Shown here: one piece after another, positions 1 through 7,328 of the stretch | Position numbering within the stretch: position 1 is the first letter of the stretch | Layout of the letters: the number at the start of each line of letters is the position of its first letter | Origin: Clostridium sp. 28_12 | GTDB lineage: Bacteria; Bacillota; Clostridia; TANB77; CAG-508 | Assembly: GCA_001916055.1 (NCBI GenBank) | Contig: MNRR01000011.1 | Location: 4,522 to 15,068, forward strand | Direction: 5' to 3' | Length of the DNA: 10,547 nucleotides | Made by a program: the position numbers and the translations under genes | The notes under the pieces: model-generated | Seen by the model: the letters and a program-made list of their open reading frames with translations, nothing else | Told to the model about the DNA's origin: nothing | The model's database searches: none

Positions 1-3000
1 ACATACAAAATGGTCCTGTTGATAAAGATATTTTAAAAAGCGTATTACATACAAAATTGCCTGAATATATGGTTCCACAATATTTTATGAAACTAGATAA
101 ATTTCCACAAACTCCAAATGGAAAAATAGACAGGAAAAAGTTACCAGATCCTAAAGTGGACGAGACAGAGATGATTATTGTTGAACCAAGAAATGAAATT
201 GACAGAGAATTAGTTAAAACAATAGGCAAAATGTTGCACATATCAAATATAAGTATTAATGATACTTTACTAGATCTTGGTGGAGACTCATTAACAGCTA
301 TAACTTTATCTGCAAAAATATTATCTAAATTTAATGTACAAATAAATATAAAAGATGTGTTATCAAATTACAGAATACGTGATATATCAGATTATATTAC
401 TCAAAAAAGAATATATTATAATTGCAAAATGATAGGTGAAGATAGCACTGTTTATAATATGACTGGTGGAATACTTGTAGATGAAATATTAGATTATGAT
501 AAAGTAAAAAAATCTATTGAGAAAATAATAGAGAGACATACTATATTAAGAACATCATTTGTGTTGGAAAATGATACAATAATGCAAAAAATACATGATG
601 ATGTACATATAGATATCCCAATTTTTTATAATAAAGAAAAAGAAATAAAACAAATAAAAGAAAATTTTACAAGACCATTTAGTTTAGAAAAAGCACCATT
701 AATTAGAGTTGAAATACATTATATAGACAATAAAAAAACATTAGTATTGATGGAAACACATCATATTGTAATGGATGGAACATCTTTAAATAATTTTATA
801 ATAGAATTTGAAAGACTATATAATGGAGATAATTTAAAAAGAATTCCAATTCAATACAAAGATTATTCTGTTTGGGAAAATAATGTAAATAAGAGTGATG
901 AAATTAAAAGAATAGAGAATTATTGGATAAATAAATTTAAGGATTCAGAATTCTCACAATTAAATTTACCATATGATTATAAAATGCCTGCAAATAGGAG
1001 CTATAATGGTAATAAAATAACTAATATAATTGATGAACATAAATTTAGAAGAATAACAAGATATGCAAAGAAAATAGGTGTTTCTCCATATATGCTATTT
1101 ATATCAGCTTTTTATATACTTCTTTATAAATATACAGGTCAAGAAGAAATTACTTTAGGTAGTCCTATGGCGAACAGAAACAGAAATGAAATGAAGAGAA
1201 TGATTGGAATGTTTGTAAATAACATTGTAACAAAAGCCAATATACAACCTGAAAAGACATTTAAAGAATTTTTAAACGAGATAAAAGAACAGATATTGGA
1301 TGATTTATCATATCAACCATATCCATTTGATGAATTAGTAAAAAAACTTGGAATAACCATGGATAATTCAAGGAATCCACTGTTTGATGTAATGTTTACT
1401 TATCAAAATAAAGAAGAGAATATTTTACAAATAGATGGAAAAGATGTAAGTATTTTAGAGATATATAACAATGTTGCCAAATTTAATTTGTCACTAGAAA
1501 TAAAGCCAAAAACTCATACTATTAATATAGAGTATTGTACAGATTTATTTAGAGAGGAAACAATAGTTAATTTATTTGAACATTATATGTACATATTAGA
1601 GCAAGTAATGAATAACACTGAAATTAAGATAAATGATATAGATATAATAACCGAAAGAGAAGATAAAATGTTAGCTCAATTTAATAGTACAGAAGGAGAA
1701 ATAAATCAAGATACAACAGCATATTTAATAGAGCAACAAGCAGAAAAATATCCAAATAATATTGCTGTTATATGTGAAGATATCAAGATTACTTATGGAG
1801 AATTAGATAAGAAAGCCAATAGTTTAGCAAACCATTTAATTAAAAATGGGATAAAAAATAATGATATTGTTTGTATAATGACAAATAGATCAATAGAAAC
1901 TATTGTTGCAATGTATGCAATATTAAAAGCAGGTGGAGCATTTTTGAATATTGATCCAACATATCCATTAGATAGAACAAAATATTATATAGAAAGCAGT
2001 AAAGCACAATATGTTTTAACACAAAGAGAATTAAAAGACAGAGTAAAAGAAATACCAAATTGTATTGAAATAGACCTAGATAATGAAATATATAATGGAA
2101 ATAGTAGCAAACCAAATGTAGATATAAAAATGAATGACTTATCATACATCATATATACATCAGGTTCAACAGGAGTACCAAAAGGAGTAATGCTAAATCA
2201 AGTAGGACTAGCCAATATGGCAAAAGCAATGACAAAAGCACTAGATTATTTACATGACGGAAAAATTCACACATTATTATCAGTAACATCAACTCCATTT
2301 GATATATTTGTATATGAAATAATAGTATCATTAACACATGGTCAAAGAATTGTAATGTCAAACAATGCAGAACATAGAAATCCAAAATTATTAGAAAAAC
2401 TAATGGAAAAATATAATACTGATGTAATGACAGTAACACCAAGTTTAATGAAGATTGTATATGATAATAGAAGCGAAAATAGTCCATTAAAACTAGTAAA
2501 AAACATGGTATTTGGTGGAGAACCATTACCGGAAAAGTTTGTGAAGGATTTGAAGGCATTAGATGATGATATAACAGTATTTAATATATACGGACCTAGT
2601 GAGATAACAGTACTATCAAATGTCCAAAACTTAAATGGAGAAACTGAAATCACAACAGGCCCACCAATTATGAATACACAAATACATATATTAGATAAAA
2701 ATAAGAAAAGAGTGCCAATAGGTGTTGTAGGTGAAATTTATATTTCTGGTATACAAGTAGGAGAAGGATATTTAGGAAAACCGGAATTAACAAAAGAAAA
2801 ATTTCTTCCAAATCAATTTGGTGAAGGCAGAATGTATAAATCAGGAGACATTGGAAGATGGACATTTGATGGAAAAATACAATGCTTAGGAAGAATAGAT
2901 AATCAAATAAAATTACGAGGGTTAAGAATAGAGCTTGGAGAAATAGAAAATAAAATGGAACAATATCCAGGAGTATCAGCAGCAATAGTGAATAAAATTA

Positions 3001-4694
3001 CAATAGAAGATGAAGAGACATTATGTGGATATTATGTCACAGATGGAACAATTGAAGTTACTGAAACAGAAATAAAAAGTTATCTGAAAAAATATTTGCC
3101 ACAATATATGGTTCCTAGTTATATAGTTTACTTAGAAAAAATGCCATATACGATAAACAGAAAAATAGATAGAAAAGCATTACCAATGCCAAAATTAGAA
3201 GAAGACAAATTCAAAGAAGTAAATCCAGACAAATTTGATACAGATGAATTAAAACTTTTACAAATCTGGAAAAACGTATTACATTTAAAAAATATATCAC
3301 TAGATGATAACTTTTTTGACATAGGTGGAGATTCTATTTCGGCAATAAAAATGCAAATTGAAGCATTAAAATATAACTTTAATTTCGAATATGCAGATAT
3401 ATTTAAATATCCTACAATAAAAGAATTAGCAGGAAAAAAAGAAAAGATTAAAAATCAAGATGATATTGACAAATATGATTATTCAGAAATTAATAAAATA
3501 TTAGATAGGAATAATGAGAAAAATATTTCAACAATCAAAAAATTTAGGGTGGGAAATATTTTGTTAATAGGAAGTACAGGATATTTAGGGGTTCATATTT
3601 TAGATGAATATTTAAAAACACATAGAGGAACAATATATTGTTTAGTAAGAAAAAAGAATAATGAGGAACCACTTGCGAGACTAAAACAAAAAATTATATT
3701 TTATTTTGGAAACGAATATTATGAAAAATATAAAAAAAGAATCCAAGTAATAGAAGGGGATATAGTATATAAAGAACTAAAATTATCTCAAGAAGATTAC
3801 AGTTTATTAAAAAGCACAATTACTACAGTAATAAATGCAGGGGCATTAGTAAAACATTTTGGAACACCAGAATTGTTTAATCAAATTAATGTAGATGGAA
3901 CAAGAAATGTAGTTGATTTTTGTAAAGAAACAAATAAAAGATTAATACATATTTCAACAATAAGTGTTTCGGGAAATGGAGAAAAAGAAGAATCAATAGA
4001 AGAAACAAGTGAAAATATAAACGATAAAAAAGTATTTAAAGAAAATACACTATATATAAAACAAAATATTTCTGGAATATATACAATTACAAAATATAAA
4101 GCAGAAATGATAGTTCTAAGTGCAATAAAAGATGGATTAAATGCACAAATTTTAAGAATGGGAAATATAACAAACAGATATAGTGATGGAGTATTCCAAC
4201 AAAATGTTGAAGAAAATGCATTTGCTAAAAGATTAAAATCATTTATAGAATTAGGAATGTTTCCAGATTATTTATTAGAACATGCAATAGAACTTGGACC
4301 AGTAGACCTTTGCGCAGAAGCGGTTATAAAAATATTAGACTATAATAGTATATGTAATGTATTTCATATATACAATCCTAAATTATTGCCTGTAAAAATA
4401 TTGATAAATACCCTACATGAATTAGGAATTCAAATAGATGGAGTAGATAATGAAACAATGTCAAATAAATTAACAGAAATTTTAAATGATGACTTTAAAA
4501 AAGAAATATTATCTGGTATAATACATGATATTGATTCAAAAAAACAATTGATATATACTTCAAATGTAAGAGTCAAATATGAATTTTCTGAAAAATATTT
4601 AGAAAAAATAGGATTCACATGGAAAGAAATAGACAGAGAATATATTTTAAAATATATGGACTATTTTAAAAGGATCGGATTTATAAATTATTAA
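1..4694 (+). CDS. Nonribosomal peptide synthetase with terminal thioester reductase (5'-partial)
   Basis: The frame is open from the left edge, so the true start lies outside; residues are numbered here from the TTG at 57. The order is A-domain end (A10 NGKIDR, 21-26), T (LGGDSL, Ser78), C (RHTILRTSF 160-168; HHIVMDG 235-241; IGMFVNN 383-389), A (LKAGGAFLNIDPTYP 623-637; YTSGSTGVPKG 700-710; NIYGPSE 843-849; YKSGD 927-931; NRKIDR 1034-1039), T (DIGGDS, Ser1093) and R (GSTGYLG 1172-1178; YxxxK Tyr1342/Lys1346). By family knowledge, the second A domain loads an amino acid, C joins it to the upstream residue, and R uses NAD(P)H to release the chain as an aldehyde. The first T domain runs into the C domain without the usual linker (114-116), an apparent in-frame deletion. 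The A10 motif of the second A domain has Arg for Gly but keeps the catalytic Lys1036. The product is unknown; a dipeptide aldehyde or a pyrazinone derived from it is plausible. Confidence 0.96.
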   Translation, partial: IQNGPVDKDILKSVLHTKLPEYMVPQYFMKLDKFPQTPNGKIDRKKLPDPKVDETEMIIVEPRNEIDRELVKTIGKMLHISNISINDTLLDLGGDSLTAITLSAKILSKFNVQINIKDVLSNYRIRDISDYITQKRIYYNCKMIGEDSTVYNMTGGILVDEILDYDKVKKSIEKIIERHTILRTSFVLENDTIMQKIHDDVHIDIPIFYNKEKEIKQIKENFTRPFSLEKAPLIRVEIHYIDNKKTLVLMETHHIVMDGTSLNNFIIEFERLYNGDNLKRIPIQYKDYSVWENNVNKSDEIKRIENYWINKFKDSEFSQLNLPYDYKMPANRSYNGNKITNIIDEHKFRRITRYAKKIGVSPYMLFISAFYILLYKYTGQEEITLGSPMANRNRNEMKRMIGMFVNNIVTKANIQPEKTFKEFLNEIKEQILDDLSYQPYPFDELVKKLGITMDNSRNPLFDVMFTYQNKEENILQIDGKDVSILEIYNNVAKFNLSLEIKPKTHTINIEYCTDLFREETIVNLFEHYMYILEQVMNNTEIKINDIDIITEREDKMLAQFNSTEGEINQDTTAYLIEQQAEKYPNNIAVICEDIKITYGELDKKANSLANHLIKNGIKNNDIVCIMTNRSIETIVAMYAILKAGGAFLNIDPTYPLDRTKYYIESSKAQYVLTQRELKDRVKEIPNCIEIDLDNEIYNGNSSKPNVDIKMNDLSYIIYTSGSTGVPKGVMLNQVGLANMAKAMTKALDYLHDGKIHTLLSVTSTPFDIFVYEIIVSLTHGQRIVMSNNAEHRNPKLLEKLMEKYNTDVMTVTPSLMKIVYDNRSENSPLKLVKNMVFGGEPLPEKFVKDLKALDDDITVFNIYGPSEITVLSNVQNLNGETEITTGPPIMNTQIHILDKNKKRVPIGVVGEIYISGIQVGEGYLGKPELTKEKFLPNQFGEGRMYKSGDIGRWTFDGKIQCLGRIDNQIKLRGLRIELGEIENKMEQYPGVSAAIVNKITIEDEETLCGYYVTDGTIEVTETEIKSYLKKYLPQYMVPSYIVYLEKMPYTINRKIDRKALPMPKLEEDKFKEVNPDKFDTDELKLLQIWKNVLHLKNISLDDNFFDIGGDSISAIKMQIEALKYNFNFEYADIFKYPTIKELAGKKEKIKNQDDIDKYDYSEINKILDRNNEKNISTIKKFRVGNILLIGSTGYLGVHILDEYLKTHRGTIYCLVRKKNNEEPLARLKQKIIFYFGNEYYEKYKKRIQVIEGDIVYKELKLSQEDYSLLKSTITTVINAGALVKHFGTPELFNQINVDGTRNVVDFCKETNKRLIHISTISVSGNGEKEESIEETSENINDKKVFKENTLYIKQNISGIYTITKYKAEMIVLSAIKDGLNAQILRMGNITNRYSDGVFQQNVEENAFAKRLKSFIELGMFPDYLLEHAIELGPVDLCAEAVIKILDYNSICNVFHIYNPKLLPVKILINTLHELGIQIDGVDNETMSNKLTEILNDDFKKEILSGIIHDIDSKKQLIYTSNVRVKYEFSEKYLEKIGFTWKEIDREYILKYMDYFKRIGFINY

Positions 4695-4700
4695 AGGGGA
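4693..4700 (+). promoter_or_regulatory. Ribosome binding site of the histidine kinase gene
   Basis: AAAGGGGA overlaps the last two bases of the NRPS stop codon and sits 8 bases before the ATG at 4709. With only 14 bases between the genes and no room for a promoter or terminator, it indicates one transcript and possibly coupled translation. Confidence 0.8.
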
Positions 4701-4708
4701 AACAAAAG

Positions 4709-6483
4709 ATGGTTATAGATACAGAATTTATATTATTAGTAATATCAACACTCTCAATATTAGTGTTAATGGGAAATATTATAAGAAAAAGACCAGTCTC
4801 TCAGCTGCAGAATGCATTTGCAACAGTACTAATAACAGTGCTTGTTATTAGTACTGGGGTAATACTGCAACTGGTATGCACAAGCTTTTTCAATGTTGAA
4901 CCAATATATTTTGAAAATTTTATATATATTGGAACTTGTATGTTGCCAGTAGCACTATTCTTTGTGGCGATAATATTTAGAAATACAAAAATAAGATTCA
5001 AAAGAAAATATTTATTATTATTTGTTATACCATTTTTAACGTTATTGGTTTTATATACCAATAAATATCATCACTTATTTTACAAAACCTATTCAACAAA
5101 TTTAAGTGAAATGGTATATGGATCATATTTTTATATACATTCAATTTATACATATGGATTACTTTTAGTAAGTATAGGAATAATGATAAATGCTTCTTTA
5201 AAAAATTCAGGAAGTTTTTCTAAACAAACAATATTGATTATAATTGGAACAATGTTCCCAATCTTAGTAAATTTAGCAGGAACTTTTAAAATATGGAATA
5301 TGAATGTTTGCTTAACTCCTATAAGTTTTTCAATTGCCGTTATATTTTACACATTTGCAATATTAAAATTTAACTTTTTAAAAATAACGCCAATAGCATT
5401 ACAAAAAATAGTAGACAGGATATCAGATGGATATGTAGTACTTGATGAAGAAAACACAATTACAGATTTTAATAAAACATTTTTAGATATGTTTAATTTA
5501 AAACCAGAAAATATAAGAAGTAAAAATTTTATAAGATTTTTAAATAATAGGAAAGTAAGTAAAAAATCAATTGTAAGAATTACAAAATCAATACAAAAAG
5601 CAAATGAAACTGATGAAACAATATCTTTTGAACAACACTTTTCAGAAATAAAAAAATATTTTAAAATAGAAATTACACCAATAAAGTCAGATAATAATTC
5701 ATTGGGGATATTATTTTTATTAAAAGATATTACACAACATAAAGAAGATATGGAAACAATAAAAAATAACCAAGATATATTAATGGAAAGAGAGCGTTTA
5801 GCAGGGCTAGGTCAACTAATAGGAGGAATTGCACATAATCTAAAAACACCGATAATGTCAATAGCTGGTGCGGTACAAGGATTAGAAAACTTGATACGTG
5901 AATATGATGAATCAATAGATGACCCACTTGTAAATTCTCAAGACCACCATGATATTGCAAAAGATATGGAAGAGTGGATTCCTAAGATAAGAGCACATTT
6001 AGAATATATGTCTGACATAATAACAACAGTAAAAGGTCAAGCGGTAGCATCATTATCTAGTGATGATACAGAAGAATTTACAATAAATGAACTTATAAAA
6101 AGAGTAAATATTTTGATGAAACATGAGTTAAAAAATGCATATATATATATGAATGTTGTAATGAAAACAGATGAAAATCAAATAATAAAAGGAAATGTAA
6201 ATAGTTTAGTACAAGTAGTAAATAACATGATATCAAATGCTATACAAGCATATGAAGGAAAACATGATCAAAATATTGAAATGATAGTTAATAAAAAAGA
6301 AAATAATAAGAAGTGCAAGATCGATTGTTTAAAGAAATGGTTACAACGAAAGGAAAAAATGGAACGGGACTAGGATTATATATGTCATATTCAAACATAA
6401 AAGCTCATTTTGGAGGAGATATAACATATGTTACAGAAACAGGAAAAGGAACAACATTTAATATAATAATTCCATTAAGATAA
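4709..6483 (+). pseudogene. 7TM-PAS sensor histidine kinase, disrupted in the ATP-binding domain
   Basis: The intact frame from ATG 4709 encodes 554 residues. About seven hydrophobic segments fill residues 6-221 (roughly 6-24, 33-58, 68-90, 100-117, 141-161, 173-192, 201-221), a 7TM histidine-kinase sensor layout. A PAS-like region covers about 232-342. The H-box IGGIAHNLKTP carries phospho-acceptor His376, and the N-box MISNAIQAYEG follows at 507-517. After ENN (531-533) homology stops and the frame ends at 6373. It resumes one frame back at 6310 as EVQDRLFKEM, then TTKGKNGTGLGLYMSY (F and G2 boxes), to the stop at 6481-6483. The G1 box (DxGxG) is absent from every frame, so a deletion of 3n+1 bases, estimated at 40-50, is the simplest explanation. 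The product could still dimerise and sense but should not bind ATP normally. It is downstream of the NRPS in one operon; its likely partner is the receiver-HD-GYP protein at 7329. A local assembly error cannot be excluded. Confidence 0.88.
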
Positions 6484-6487
6484 TAAG

Positions 6488-6518
6488 AGCCGACTTGGAT
6501 TTTGACCAGGTCGGCTTT
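6488..6518 (+). terminator. Hairpin terminator after the NRPS-kinase operon
   Basis: AGCCGACTTGG (6488-6498) pairs with CCAGGTCGGCT (6506-6516) around a 7-base loop: 11 pairs with one G-U. The GC-rich stem stands out in this AT-rich DNA, but the T tract after it is only TTT counting the last stem base. It lies 5 bases after the kinase stop and between converging genes, so it may also serve the minus-strand regulator. Confidence 0.75.
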
Positions 6519-6530
6519 AGCAATGCTAAA

Positions 6531-6767
6531 TTAATCTTGTTCAACTTCTTTAAAAATATCATTCTCGAAGAATTCAGTAATAGTTATACCAAATCCTTCA
6601 CAAATATGAAGAAGAGTATCCAATTTTATTAATTCAGTTCTTTTACTCATAAATGCTGCTAATGTTGACATTGGAACACCAGAAGCTTTAAATAATCCCC
6701 AAAGACTCATACCAGTTTGACCTTGATAAAATCTAATTCTATCTCTTACTGCATCTGATAAATACAT
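6531..6767 (-). CDS. Small Cro/CI (XRE)-type helix-turn-helix regulator
   Basis: The 78-residue protein is essentially one DNA-binding domain. MYLSDAVRDRI leads into helix 2 (SLWGLFKASG, 21-30), a turn at GVP, and a recognition helix (MSTLAAFMSK, 33-42). Then come TLLHICEGFGITITEFF (51-67) and a short acidic tail, typical of compact single-domain Cro/CI repressors. The ATG at 6767 is chosen because AAGGAG (6776-6781) lies 8 bases before it; a GTG at 6774-6776 overlaps that ribosome binding site and is unlikely. The gene has its own extended -10 promoter and a possible operator, which suggests autoregulation. It converges on the NRPS-kinase operon. No nuclease, toxin or phage gene is adjacent, so its target is unknown. 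Confidence 0.88.
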   Translation of the reverse strand: MYLSDAVRDRIRFYQGQTGMSLWGLFKASGVPMSTLAAFMSKRTELIKLDTLLHICEGFGITITEFFENDIFKEVEQD

Positions 6768-6800
6768 ATAAATCACTCCTTACTAAAATGATATAAATTG

Positions 6801-6809
6801 AGTATAGCA
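6801..6809 (-). promoter_or_regulatory. Extended -10 promoter of the helix-turn-helix gene
   Basis: On the minus strand this reads TGCTATACT, an extended -10 (TGnTATACT). The sequence 17 bases further upstream is a poor -35 (ACTAAT), as is common for extended -10 promoters. The predicted transcript start is near 6794, about 27 bases before the ATG and ahead of the AAGGAG site. Confidence 0.55.
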
Positions 6810-6812
6810 AGA

Positions 6813-6826
6813 AATTCGAAAGAATT
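6813..6826. promoter_or_regulatory. Possible operator, inverted repeat in the regulator's promoter
   Basis: AATTC-GAAA-GAATT is a perfect 5-base inverted repeat lying between the -10 and the -35 position of the regulator's promoter. That is a classic place for an autorepressor site. The arms are short and AT-rich, so chance is a real alternative. Confidence 0.35.
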
Positions 6827-6859
6827 AGTCTATTTAGATACACTGACATATATTATAAT

Positions 6860-6900
6860 AAAAAAAGATAGTTTTATACTTTGAAATAAAACTACCTTTT
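6860..6900 (-). terminator. Rho-independent terminator of the 64-residue protein gene
   Basis: The arms 6863-6877 and 6886-6900 pair over 15 bases with one mismatch around an 8-base loop (6878-6885). Read on the minus strand, the stem ends in TCTTTTTTT. The stem begins within the stop codon (6899-6901) of the small gene, so it ends that transcript. The plus strand has no matching T tract. Confidence 0.75.
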
Positions 6901-7093
6901 AAATAATTGTAAGAACAAAAGTAGAAAAAAATGTTTTGATTGAAAATTTAAAACCACGTTTAACAAAAACCTCAGCATTAGTAAGACGATTTTCACCAAT
7001 TATAGTTAAGGCAACACAAGGTTCTTCAACTTCTTTATATTCGATTACAGCAGTTTCTTCAACATTTTCAGTTTTAGTTTCAGAAGTTTCCAT
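6899..7093 (-). CDS. Small protein of unknown function, 64 residues
   Basis: I do not recognise the family. The first half is acidic (METSETKTENVEETAV, then EYKEVEEP). It is followed by one cysteine (Cys26), a hydrophobic stretch CVALTIIGEN, and a basic, aromatic C-terminus (VKRGFKFSIKTFFSTF, then VLTII). There is no signal peptide and no clear full-length membrane helix. The ATG at 7093 follows AAGGAGG (7100-7106) by 6 bases; a TTG one codon upstream is less likely. A well-formed promoter just upstream and a terminator at the stop codon make a complete single-gene transcription unit, which is strong evidence that it is expressed. The acidic-then-cationic layout could suit a membrane-associated peptide or a precursor peptide, but no processing enzyme is nearby. 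Confidence 0.8.
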   Translation of the reverse strand: METSETKTENVEETAVIEYKEVEEPCVALTIIGENRLTNAEVFVKRGFKFSIKTFFSTFVLTII

Positions 7094-7113
7094 CAAAATC
7101 CTCCTTTTTTATT

Positions 7114-7142
7114 AGTATATCAACCTAAATAGCAAAAATCAA
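7114..7142 (-). promoter_or_regulatory. Sigma-A-type promoter of the 64-residue protein gene
   Basis: On the minus strand TTGATT (7142-7137), a 17-base spacer and TATACT (7119-7114) form a good -35/-10 pair. The predicted start is near 7107, leaving a leader of only about 14 bases that begins with the AAGGAGG site. Confidence 0.65.
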
Positions 7143-7259
7143 ACAAAAAACAAAAATGTAATAAAAAAGAAACATAGTTGTAATATAAATGAAATATAGT
7201 CACTAATTGAATAGATTAACACATGCAAAAAGAGTGATAAAATTTTATTGATAAAAGTA

Positions 7260-7288
7260 TTGATTTTTAAAAAATAAACTAATATAAT
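7260..7288 (+). promoter_or_regulatory. Sigma-A-type promoter of the HD-GYP gene
   Basis: TTGATT (7260-7265), a 17-base spacer and a perfect TATAAT (7283-7288) lie about 40 bases before the ATG. The -35 shares its sequence with that of the divergent small gene. Just upstream are a 12-base palindrome ATAAAATTTTAT (7237-7248) and a TATTGAT direct repeat (7246-7252, 7258-7264) that enters the -35, either of which could be a regulator site. The rest of 7143-7259 shows nothing else clear. Confidence 0.7.
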
Positions 7289-7328
7289 AGCAATAATAAA
7301 TTGGATGTAGAAATATAGGGGTGATCAA

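Noticed and set aside
57..59. TTG as a start codon for the NRPS
   Set aside because: It lies inside an adenylation domain just before the A10 motif, and the frame is open with sensible sequence back to base 3.
1900..2985. Several long minus-strand open frames inside the NRPS gene
   Set aside because: They are hydrophobic, low-complexity mirror translations of AT-rich coding DNA, without ribosome binding sites or domains, opposite well-conserved NRPS motifs.
6293..6309. Programmed -1 frameshift at A6G (6293-6299) to restore the kinase
   Set aside because: In the -1 frame there are TAA stops at 6304 and 6307, before the homologous part resumes at 6310, and the G1 box would still be missing.
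6337..6483. Independent small gene for the kinase's C-terminal fragment starting at ATG 6337
   Set aside because: There is no ribosome binding site, and the fragment is plainly the G2 part of the disrupted kinase domain.
6774..6776. GTG start for the helix-turn-helix regulator
   Set aside because: It overlaps the AAGGAG ribosome binding site; the ATG at 6767 has correct spacing and matches the usual N-terminus of such proteins.
7094..7096. TTG start for the 64-residue protein
   Set aside because: The ATG directly after it has ideal spacing (6 bases) from AAGGAGG.
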